Assembly: GCA_026396375.1 (NCBI GenBank) | Contig: JAPLWW010000055.1 | Location: 1 to 5,494 of the forward strand | Length of the DNA stretch: 5,494 bases | Direction: 5' to 3' | Source: Microcaldota archaeon | Lineage (GTDB): Archaea; Micrarchaeota; Micrarchaeia; Anstonellales; J096 | Shown here: positions 1 through 4,778 of the stretch, piece by piece | Numbering within the stretch: position 1 is the first letter of the stretch | Layout: the number at the start of each line of letters is the position of its first letter | The notes under the pieces: generated by a model | What the model saw: the letters and a program-made list of their open reading frames with translations, nothing else | Told to the model about the DNA's origin: nothing | The model's database searches: none | Made by a program: the position numbers and the translations under genes

Positions 1-124
1 TTATCCTCAAAACAGGATGCCTTTCCGATTTTGGGATATAAATGTCAATTATCTCCTTGCTTTTGCAGTCCTTTAATCCTTTAGGAAGGAATTTTGCAAG
101 GAATGTCCTTTCAAGCTCAATCAT
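1..124 (-). CDS. CYTH-domain protein, N-terminal 41 residues (partial at left edge)
   Basis: This reading frame starts with ATG at 124 and runs off the left edge without a stop; 41 residues are visible. They begin MIELERTFLAKFLP and continue with a KSKEIIDIYIP stretch and HPVLRI. This matches the first strands of CYTH (CyaB/thiamine-triphosphatase-like) proteins, which normally open with an ExExK signature on strand one. Here the pattern is E-L-E-R-T, so the usual lysine is replaced by threonine, as I recall from some family members. CYTH enzymes fold into a tunnel that binds triphosphate-containing substrates with metal ions; the substrate of this one cannot be read from the fragment. The start is supported by an AAGGA site five bases upstream and by only a 9-base gap after the ASCH gene, so the two are almost certainly co-transcribed. 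The call rests on the N-terminus alone. Confidence 0.72.
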   Translation of the reverse strand, partial: MIELERTFLAKFLPKGLKDCKSKEIIDIYIPKSERHPVLRI

Positions 125-129
125 GATAA

Positions 130-134
130 TCCTT
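130..134 (-). promoter_or_regulatory. Shine-Dalgarno-like site for the CYTH gene
   Basis: On the minus strand AAGGA lies five bases before the ATG at 124 and touches the stop codon of the ASCH gene. It sits in an internal operon position, where archaeal genes tend to use Shine-Dalgarno pairing even when first genes are leaderless. The ASCH gene carries the same AAGGATTA word at identical spacing. Confidence 0.5.
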
Positions 135-394
135 CATTTGAATGAAATAATCTGGAACCCGTATTTTTCAACGTCTTCTTTTGTCCAAAAGGCTTGGCCC
201 TTGGTTTTTCCGACATAGGTTATTGTTTTCTCAATAGCCCTGCCTGTATAGGATTTTGTTTTTGGATCCCATTCCTTCATAACAAGGATATCGCCAGGCC
301 TGCATTCAAAGTCTGCAAGCCTCAGGTCATAGGTTTTCGCACCGTCCAATATTTTTTGGAACTGCTCTGGCCAGCTTTTCTTTTCGATTTTCAT
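134..394 (-). CDS. ASCH-superfamily (DUF3850-like) small protein
   Basis: An 86-residue soluble protein. It opens MKIEKKSWPEQFQKILDGAK, then has a KTYDLRLADFECRPGD segment, a DILVMKEWDP motif, YTGR, and a closing YGFQIISFK strand. The order W-P-E-x-F, then DG-K-T-x-x-x-R, then GD-x-L-x-x-x-EWDP, then YTGR is the pattern of DUF3850 proteins, a branch of the ASCH fold related to PUA domains. ASCH proteins are thought to bind RNA or modified nucleosides, and a few are hydrolases; no specific substrate can be inferred here. The frame is open upstream to an ATG at 472, but that extension would run into the PEBP gene and lacks family similarity. ATG 394 is chosen because it begins the domain and has both an AAGGA site and a TATA-like box at proper distances. 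The CYTH gene follows after 9 bases. Confidence 0.83.
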   Translation of the reverse strand: MKIEKKSWPEQFQKILDGAKTYDLRLADFECRPGDILVMKEWDPKTKSYTGRAIEKTITYVGKTKGQAFWTKEDVEKYGFQIISFK

Positions 395-399
395 GCTAA

Positions 400-404
400 T
401 CCTT
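400..404 (-). promoter_or_regulatory. Shine-Dalgarno-like site deciding the ASCH start
   Basis: AAGGA on the minus strand, five bases before the ATG at 394, within AAAAGGATTAGC. It supports the short start over the upstream ATG at 472. If translation uses this site, the mRNA must begin upstream, either by readthrough from the PEBP gene or slightly upstream of the position predicted from the TATA box. Confidence 0.45.
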
Positions 405-415
405 TTGGCAACAAA

Positions 416-423
416 ATTTAAAA
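416..423 (-). promoter_or_regulatory. TATA-like box for the ASCH-CYTH operon
   Basis: The minus strand reads CCTTTTAAATTTT in the 40-base gap between the PEBP stop (435) and the ASCH start. TTTTAAAT is centred about 25 bases from the ATG at 394, the archaeal TATA-to-start distance. This predicts a very short or absent 5' leader. Confidence 0.5.
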
Positions 424-434
424 GGTTTGTTGGG

Positions 435-965
435 CTACCTTGAAAATGTTCCAACAAGCGTGGCCTGCGCAAGAATATGGCCTTTCATGGCATTTTCCAG
501 ATCCGCCTTGTCCGAATCCTCCCCAATGTCCAACAGGGTATCCAGGGCATAAACCTTGAAAAAATACCTATGCACAGAGCCAAGAGGAGGACAAGGACCG
601 CTGTACTGGCGAACTCCGAAGTCATTGACGCCCTCAACCGAGCCCTGCGGAAGCCCATCTTCCGGAATCATTGAAACAACAGGTATGTTCCATGCGACCC
701 AATGCACCCATATCTTCATCGGCGCATCCGGGTCATCAGCTATGATCGCAAGGCTCTTTGTTCCGTCAGGAATGCCTATTATGTCGATAGGCAGACTGAT
801 GTTCTCGCCTTTGCATGTGTATTTGTCTGGAATCCTGCTTCCGTCAGAGAATGACGGGCTTGATATATTCATGCTTCCCATGTTGATAACCTCCTCGTGC
901 TGGCTGCAGCCGGCTGTAAGCATAAGCAAAACAAGAATAAAAATGCAAGATGTTTGCGCTTGCAT
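435..965 (-). CDS. PEBP-family (YbhB/YbcL-like) lipoprotein
   Basis: A 176-residue phosphatidylethanolamine-binding-protein family member. Residues 1-20 are a lipoprotein signal: a hydrophobic run (CIFILVLLML) ending in the lipobox LTAGC with Cys20 as the likely lipidated residue. The PEBP core follows: FSDGSRIPDKYTC (39-51), the hallmark DDPDAP (77-82) with WVHWVAWNIP (86-95), YSGPCPP (121-127) and GSVHRYFFKVYAL (129-141). These build the conserved anion-binding pocket (Asp-Pro-Asp, His88, His132). The prokaryotic YbhB/YbcL group is widespread, but its ligand is not well established. The protein is predicted to be anchored to the outer face of the cytoplasmic membrane. The usual S-P-P-L after the N-terminal strand is changed to SLPID. 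The start is set by the signal peptide and by a TATA-like box 24-25 bases upstream. The gene lies just after metK on the same strand. Confidence 0.92.
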   Translation of the reverse strand: MQAQTSCIFILVLLMLTAGCSQHEEVINMGSMNISSPSFSDGSRIPDKYTCKGENISLPIDIIGIPDGTKSLAIIADDPDAPMKIWVHWVAWNIPVVSMIPEDGLPQGSVEGVNDFGVRQYSGPCPPLGSVHRYFFKVYALDTLLDIGEDSDKADLENAMKGHILAQATLVGTFSR

Positions 966-985
966 ACCAGCATTTGGGCTGTGGA

Positions 986-993
986 ATTTAAAT
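986..993 (-). promoter_or_regulatory. TATA-like box for the PEBP gene, overlapping the metK stop
   Basis: A perfect ATTTAAAT palindrome, preceded on the minus strand by the purine-rich AGGG expected of a BRE. Its centre is 24-25 bases from the PEBP ATG at 965, so the transcript would begin at or next to the start codon. The metK stop codon TAA (988-990) is inside the box. Confidence 0.55.
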
Positions 994-2142
994 CCCTGCC
1001 TCCTTCCTCAATAGCTCAGCCTTGTCTGTCTTCTCCCATGTGAATTCAGGGTCTTCCCTTCCGAAATGGCCGTATGCAGCAGTTTTCTTGTAGATCGGCC
1101 TCTTAAGCTTGAGCTCCTCTATTATCTGGGCCGGCTTCAATGGGAAGTGCTTTCCAACAAGCTCGCTTATCTTTTCCTCAGGGATCTTTGCTGTCCCGAA
1201 AGTATCCAGATAGACTGAAACCGGCTTGGCAACGCCTATCGAGTATGCCAGCTGAACCTCGCATTTGTCAGCCAACCCTGAAGCAACGATGTTCTTTGCG
1301 ATGTACCTTGCTGCATAGGTTGCGCTCCTGTCAACCTTAGAAGGGTCTTTTCCCGAGAAGCATCCTCCGCCATGCCTTGAGTATCCTCCGTAGGTGTCAA
1401 CTATTATCTTCCTTCCGGTCACGCCAGTGTCTGCCTCAGGGCCTCCGACCGCGAATACGCCTGTCTCATTGACATAAAAGCTTGTTTTATCGTCTATCCA
1501 TTTTCCGCAGACCGGCTTTATTATGTTTTCAATCACTTCTTTCTTTATCTGCTCGCGGGTTATTTTTGGATTGTGGTGTATCGCAACAACGACAGCATCA
1601 ACCCTTTTTGGCTTGCCATCTTCATATTCCACGGTCACCTGGGACTTGCCGTCAGGCCTTACCCAGTCCAGGATATTCTTCTTCCTCACTTCCGCCATCT
1701 TCATGGTTATCCCGTGGGCCAGCATTATCGGCAATGGCATTAGTTGAGGCGTTTCCCTGCATGCAAAGCCGAACATCATTCCCTGGTCCCCTGCCCCCTG
1801 CTCATGGGTTGCAGTCTGGGTAACACCCACTGAGATGTTCTTGCTCTGCTCATGGATAGAAACCAGGACTCCGCAATCTGAGGAGTCTATCCCGAATTCG
1901 GGGTCTGTATACCCTATATCCTTTAGGGTCTTCCTAACTACGGCTGGAATGTCTATATAGCATTGCGTTGTGACTTCCCCTGCAACAATGATCAATCCTG
2001 TTGTGGTCAATGCCTCGACCGCAACCCTGGAATTGGGATCCTTCTCTATCATTGCATCAAGTATAGCGTCAGCTATCTGGTCGCAGATCTTGTCTGGATG
2101 GCCCTCTGTCACCGACTCTGAAGTGAATTTGAAGTTTTTCAT
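988..2142 (-). CDS. metK: S-adenosylmethionine synthetase, bacterial type
   Basis: A 384-residue methionine adenosyltransferase, which makes S-adenosylmethionine from ATP and methionine in the cytosol. Visible landmarks in order are FTSESVTEGHPDKICDQIAD (6-25, with GHPDK at 14-18), the flexible-loop region around residues 90-115, the signature GAGDQG (116-121), NETGVFAVGGPEADTGVTGR (225-244), DTYGG (249-253), the phosphate-binding GGGCFSGKDPSKVDRSA (258-274) and the closing YGHFGRED (358-365). Length and motifs match complete bacterial and eukaryotic MetK. Most archaea instead use a very divergent MAT family, so the gene was probably acquired from bacteria by the lineage. GGGCFSGKD carries Cys where many homologues have Ala. 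No truncation is seen. The start is the family-typical MKNFKFTSESVTEGHPDK, with no better ATG upstream. It is divergent from the unrecognised gene at 2257. Confidence 0.98.
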   Translation of the reverse strand: MKNFKFTSESVTEGHPDKICDQIADAILDAMIEKDPNSRVAVEALTTTGLIIVAGEVTTQCYIDIPAVVRKTLKDIGYTDPEFGIDSSDCGVLVSIHEQSKNISVGVTQTATHEQGAGDQGMMFGFACRETPQLMPLPIMLAHGITMKMAEVRKKNILDWVRPDGKSQVTVEYEDGKPKRVDAVVVAIHHNPKITREQIKKEVIENIIKPVCGKWIDDKTSFYVNETGVFAVGGPEADTGVTGRKIIVDTYGGYSRHGGGCFSGKDPSKVDRSATYAARYIAKNIVASGLADKCEVQLAYSIGVAKPVSVYLDTFGTAKIPEEKISELVGKHFPLKPAQIIEELKLKRPIYKKTAAYGHFGREDPEFTWEKTDKAELLRKEAGI

Positions 2143-2166
2143 ATAAACAACCTGAAACAGTAATCC

Positions 2167-2173
2167 ATAAATA
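2167..2173 (-). promoter_or_regulatory. Candidate TATA-like box for metK
   Basis: TATTTAT on the minus strand (in GGTATTTATGG) is centred 28 bases from the metK ATG at 2142. It competes with the more canonical TTTAAAAA immediately upstream, which would give a leader of about 11 bases. I cannot decide between them from sequence alone. Confidence 0.35.
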
Positions 2174-2175
2174 CC

Positions 2176-2183
2176 TTTTTAAA
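2176..2183. promoter_or_regulatory. TTTTTAAA element between divergent genes
   Basis: A TATA-like core readable on both strands. To the left it would start metK transcription near 2153. To the right it would start near 2206, downstream of the ATG at 2194 but upstream of the chosen start at 2257. It may serve metK alone or both genes. Confidence 0.4.
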
Positions 2184-2224
2184 CAATGCCTAGATGATTG
2201 ATTCTTTTTTCGTTTCCGAAAGCG

Positions 2225-2231
2225 TTTTAAA
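2225..2231 (+). promoter_or_regulatory. TATA-like box setting the start of the unrecognised gene
   Basis: GCGTTTTAAAGTG on the plus strand. TTTTAAA is centred at 2228, so a leaderless transcript would begin near 2255, at the ATG at 2257. The box would lie inside the coding region if the earlier ATG at 2194 were used, which favours the shorter protein. Confidence 0.48.
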
Positions 2232-2256
2232 GTGTATCACTCAAAATATAATTAAC

Positions 2257-2946
2257 ATGCTTACTTTAGAAAAAACAGAAAGCTCTCCAGCGAAGACTGT
2301 CTCAAAAACAGGAAACGCGCTTGGCCCGGAAGGGGTCCCAGCGTTAGCCCTGAAGTACAAGCTGGATATGGACGGATACAAGCAGGAAGAGTATTTCAAC
2401 GGATCATATGGGGACATAACCCTGAGGATGGTCAAAAAGCTGGTAAGGCTCCTTGGAAGATATTCAATAGAAAATGAGGGAAGATTGTCCAAGGATATCA
2501 TAAGCCTGATCGAGCATGAGATAAAGAAGGGGCATGAGAACGACCTTATGAGAAAGCCTTATATGAACAGGCTTGACCTTAACAAGACAGGCGCAGTCTA
2601 TAAGATAATATATATGGCGACGAAGAATGTGCTTCTTGAATTTGGAAATCTTATGGATGAGGGAGCCATTGAGCACAAGGCAAAGATAGAGCATAAGGAT
2701 AGCGAAATATCAAAGGAGATGAGAAAGGAAGAAGCAATGATATGGGTGCTGAATATGGAACTGAGGAGACTGGAGGTTATCCTTAAATCAGAAACCTTCA
2801 TGCACCTGATAAATGTTGAGCTCCATGACACTCTTCTCTATTATATAGAAATACTAAGGCAGGACATTGACAAGTTTGAGGATGCTCACGGCTTGGCCAA
2901 GGGGTCAAAGATGAACCCTGAGGCAAGCAAAACGCCTCCGGAATAA
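2257..2946 (+). CDS. Unrecognised helical cytosolic protein
   Basis: I do not recognise this 229-residue protein. It has no signal peptide, membrane segment or cysteine. Residues 1-28 are low in order (MLTLEKTESSPAKT, then a Gly/Pro-rich GPEGVPAL). Residues 50-210 look almost entirely helical and charged, including KKLVRLLGRYS (60-70), LSKDIISLIEHEIKKGHEND (77-96), a Lys/Glu-rich stretch suited to a coiled coil (139-160), MIWVLNMELRRLEVIL (161-176) and YYIEILRQDIDKFEDAHG (195-212). The last 19 residues (Lys/Pro/Ser-rich) are encoded antisense to the mnmA 3' end. Codon use resembles the neighbours, and the frame is uninterrupted, so it is likely real. The frame extends to an ATG at 2194 (21 more residues), but the TATA box at 2225 and weak composition argue for 2257. 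A scaffold or regulatory role is possible but not shown; it is divergent from metK and convergent with mnmA. Confidence 0.75.
   Translation: MLTLEKTESSPAKTVSKTGNALGPEGVPALALKYKLDMDGYKQEEYFNGSYGDITLRMVKKLVRLLGRYSIENEGRLSKDIISLIEHEIKKGHENDLMRKPYMNRLDLNKTGAVYKIIYMATKNVLLEFGNLMDEGAIEHKAKIEHKDSEISKEMRKEEAMIWVLNMELRRLEVILKSETFMHLINVELHDTLLYYIEILRQDIDKFEDAHGLAKGSKMNPEASKTPPE
2886..2946. other. Convergent tail-to-tail coding overlap (61 bases)
   Basis: The last 61 bases of the plus-strand unrecognised gene and of minus-strand mnmA are the same DNA. On the mnmA side this encodes the family-conserved closing strands (SFYSGGVLLASGFI), so mnmA is the constrained partner. The other gene's tail there looks unstructured. 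No T-rich terminator is visible for either gene, so the transcripts probably overlap further. Confidence 0.8.
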
Positions 2947-4010
2947 AAGGACGCTATCTGTCCCGGGCAGATTGCCCATATAGGATTTTCAGCCATTATA
3001 ACTTCCGCAAACCCGTCTTTTTGCATTATCCTGCAGCTTTGCGGCTCCATCTTGTTCCTAACTGCCACTTCCGCATCAAGGGATTGCCCTATGCTTAAGG
3101 GATCAATTGAGCAGTAGTTGAGGTCCTTCACGAAAAAGCTGTCCTTGAGCAGGCCGTTGAATTCGCTGATTGTGACTTTCCTGGTTTTGGGATCAATGTC
3201 TTTCACGAAATGGGGCGTTTTCATGTTTACTCCGATGCCCCTTCTCTGGCCTATTGCAAAGGAGTATATTCCGTCATGGCCTGCAAGGACATTGCCATCG
3301 GTATCGACAACATTGCCTTTCAGGTCCTGGTTTCCTATCCTTGACCTTATGTACTCGCTCCTTGAGCATTTCATGAAGCAAAGGTCCTGGCTCTCGTCCT
3401 TCTGGCTTGATTTCAATTCCAATGCAGATGCGATTTCCCTTGTCATATTCTTTGTGATATGACCAAGGGGGAAAAGCGCCTTTGAAAGAACATCCTGGCT
3501 CAGCAACCCAAGGATATATGTTTGATCCTTGAGGGGGTCAACGGGCTTTTTTATGCAATACCTTTTGCCGTTGAAATAGGAGATTGCGTAATGGCCTGTT
3601 GCATAATAGTCAGAATCCTGCATCGCAAACTCCATGAGAAGCCCGAATTTTATGAAGATGTTGCACGGCGCGCAGGGATTCGGGGTCTTTCCGTTAAGGT
3701 AGGCATCAATGAAATAGTCTATGACCTTGCCCTTGAAGATCTGCCTTGCGTCAAACAATTCAAAACCTATCCCAAGAAAATTTGCCATTTCCCTGGCGTC
3801 TGAAACCGCATCTTGATTGAAAGCTATATCATTCTCAGGAAGGGTAAGCATATGTATGCCCTTCACTTCGGCTCCTGCCAATTTGAAAAGCGCAGCCGTA
3901 GCGCTACTGTCAACCCCTCCGCTCATTGCCACGCTGACCTTTTTTCCCCTTGCTTTTTCCAGCACATCCAGCATGCCATCCGGCAAGCCAAGATCCTCTA
4001 GTGTTGTCAT
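2886..4010 (-). CDS. mnmA: tRNA-specific 2-thiouridylase
   Basis: A 374-residue MnmA/TrmU. It adenylates C2 of the wobble uridine 34 in Lys, Glu and Gln tRNAs and inserts persulfide sulfur, giving s2U. Seen in order: the PP-loop ATPase motif SGGVDSS (30-36), GKTPNPCAPCNIFIKFG (107-123) with the catalytic Cys113, YATGHYA (136-142), KDQTYIL (161-167), ESQDLCF (206-212) with the second catalytic Cys211, and the central-domain IGQRRGIG (253-260). A C-terminal beta-barrel ends in PGQIASFYSGG. Length matches the family and both cysteines are present, so it should be active. The frame opens at ATG 4076, but ATG 4010 is chosen because a TATA-like box lies 27 bases upstream and the longer form would overlap the divergent gene. 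MnmA is mainly bacterial and organellar, so like metK it is a bacterial-type gene in an archaeal promoter context. Confidence 0.97.
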   Translation of the reverse strand: MTTLEDLGLPDGMLDVLEKARGKKVSVAMSGGVDSSATAALFKLAGAEVKGIHMLTLPENDIAFNQDAVSDAREMANFLGIGFELFDARQIFKGKVIDYFIDAYLNGKTPNPCAPCNIFIKFGLLMEFAMQDSDYYATGHYAISYFNGKRYCIKKPVDPLKDQTYILGLLSQDVLSKALFPLGHITKNMTREIASALELKSSQKDESQDLCFMKCSRSEYIRSRIGNQDLKGNVVDTDGNVLAGHDGIYSFAIGQRRGIGVNMKTPHFVKDIDPKTRKVTISEFNGLLKDSFFVKDLNYCSIDPLSIGQSLDAEVAVRNKMEPQSCRIMQKDGFAEVIMAENPIWAICPGQIASFYSGGVLLASGFIFDPLAKP

Positions 4011-4030
4011 TGCATTGATTCTGGTGCCAT

Positions 4031-4043
4031 GGATTTTTAATCC
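4031..4043. promoter_or_regulatory. Symmetric TATA element shared by mnmA and the zinc hydrolase gene
   Basis: GGATTTTTAATCC is an inverted repeat (GGATT/AATCC arms, TTT centre) at the middle of a 54-base gap between two divergent starts. Its centre (4037) is 27 bases from the mnmA ATG (4010) and 28 from the plus-strand ATG (4065). No other TATA-like box sits at the right distance for either gene, so one element appears to direct leaderless transcription both ways. Confidence 0.58.
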
Positions 4044-4064
4044 CTTTATTATCTCAAGGATCCA

Positions 4065-4700
4065 ATGAAGATCCAATTCCTGGCTATCCTGTTGCTTATT
4101 TCCATATCATTCAGCTGGGACTGGGATACGCACCAATGGTTCGCAACCCAGCTATGCAGCTATTACAGCTGCAACTGCATGAATGAGATAAGGAACGGGT
4201 CAATAGCCCCTGATAGGGATTTCAGGGACACTGCAAACCACCATTTTTATGACCCATCGACATGCAAAAACAGCAGCTATTATACATGCCCGAAAAAGTT
4301 CGACGATATCGCGATCCAGAAGATGGACCATTACCTGGGCCTTGCTTCCGAACCCTTGAACTGCCAAGACTGGTATTATGTGGGGGTTGCCTCCCATTAT
4401 TACCTTGATTCCAAGGTGATCTGGCACAATGTGCAGAACGAGAATTATAGCCAATGCCACGAGCCCTTTGAAACCTCGGTTGGGGAATATTTCAAGAAAG
4501 GGATAACAGAATTCTCAGTTACCAAATGCGGGGAGACAGTAAATGGCCAGGTATTTTTTGGCTTTGAAAATGAGTTTATCGGAAAATTGGGCTATGAAAG
4601 GAGCCAGGAAAATAATGATTCCATTTATCTATGGATAAGCATGGCAATTACGATTATCGCCATCTCAATATTTGCAATATGGAAGTATATACAAAAATAG
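4065..4700 (+). CDS. Secreted zinc-dependent phospholipase C / S1-P1 nuclease-like protein with C-terminal anchor
   Basis: A 211-residue exported protein. Residues 1-17 are a signal peptide ending SFS, so cleavage would expose Trp18 as the N-terminus. In the phospholipase C/P1 nuclease superfamily the N-terminal Trp itself binds zinc. The candidate ligand set is complete: Trp18, His23 (five on, as in P1), Asp50, His59 or His60, His111-x3-Asp115-x5-His121 (in ASHYYLDSKVIWH) and His132-x3-Glu136. This is the three-zinc phosphodiesterase pattern; whether it cuts phospholipid head groups or nucleic acid cannot be told. Eight cysteines (31, 36, 38, 67, 75, 100, 131, 155) suggest disulfides. Residues 187-206 form a membrane helix followed by WKYIQK, anchoring the enzyme outside the cell. 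It is shorter than P1 nuclease (about 270 residues). Start: leaderless from the TATA at 4031-4043. Confidence 0.85.
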   Translation: MKIQFLAILLLISISFSWDWDTHQWFATQLCSYYSCNCMNEIRNGSIAPDRDFRDTANHHFYDPSTCKNSSYYTCPKKFDDIAIQKMDHYLGLASEPLNCQDWYYVGVASHYYLDSKVIWHNVQNENYSQCHEPFETSVGEYFKKGITEFSVTKCGETVNGQVFFGFENEFIGKLGYERSQENNDSIYLWISMAITIIAISIFAIWKYIQK

Positions 4701-4701
4701 A

Positions 4702-4713
4702 TATATATAAAAA
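4702..4713 (+). promoter_or_regulatory. TATA box for the ABC transporter gene
   Basis: TATATATAAAAA begins one base after the stop of the zinc hydrolase gene. Initiation about 27 bases downstream (near 4734) would give a leader of about 37 bases before the ATG at 4771, unlike the apparently leaderless neighbours. No strong Shine-Dalgarno site is seen in that leader. Confidence 0.5.
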
Positions 4714-4768
4714 TGTAGTGTTCGATAGTTTGATAAGAAATAGGCGCAATGCCTGGAAAAAGAGATCT

Positions 4769-4778
4769 GCATGCATGC
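4769..4778. other. GCATGCATGC palindrome over the ABC gene start codon
   Basis: A perfect 10-base palindrome containing the chosen ATG at 4771 and a second, out-of-frame ATG at 4775. It could be a regulatory protein site or chance; nothing else in the window repeats it. Confidence 0.3.

Noticed and set aside
395..472. N-terminal extension of the ASCH protein to the ATG at 472.
   Set aside because: The added 26 residues run into the PEBP coding region and lie upstream of the TATA-like box; the domain begins at ATG 394.
556..1014. A 152-codon plus-strand open frame opposite the PEBP gene.
   Set aside because: It is fully antisense to a well-supported PEBP lipoprotein, has no recognisable domain, and its predicted sequence is compositionally odd.
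1482..1823. A 113-codon plus-strand open frame opposite metK.
   Set aside because: Antisense to a highly conserved part of metK; Ser/Leu/Pro-rich composition typical of an antisense frame.
2194..2256. Earlier ATG giving 21 more residues on the unrecognised protein.
   Set aside because: The best-placed TATA-like box (2225-2231) lies within this extension and predicts a start at 2257. It remains possible if no leaderless transcript is made.
4011..4076. N-terminal extension of MnmA to the ATG at 4076.
   Set aside because: It would overlap the divergent gene and contain the shared promoter; the PP-loop is expected near the N-terminus and fits the 4010 start.
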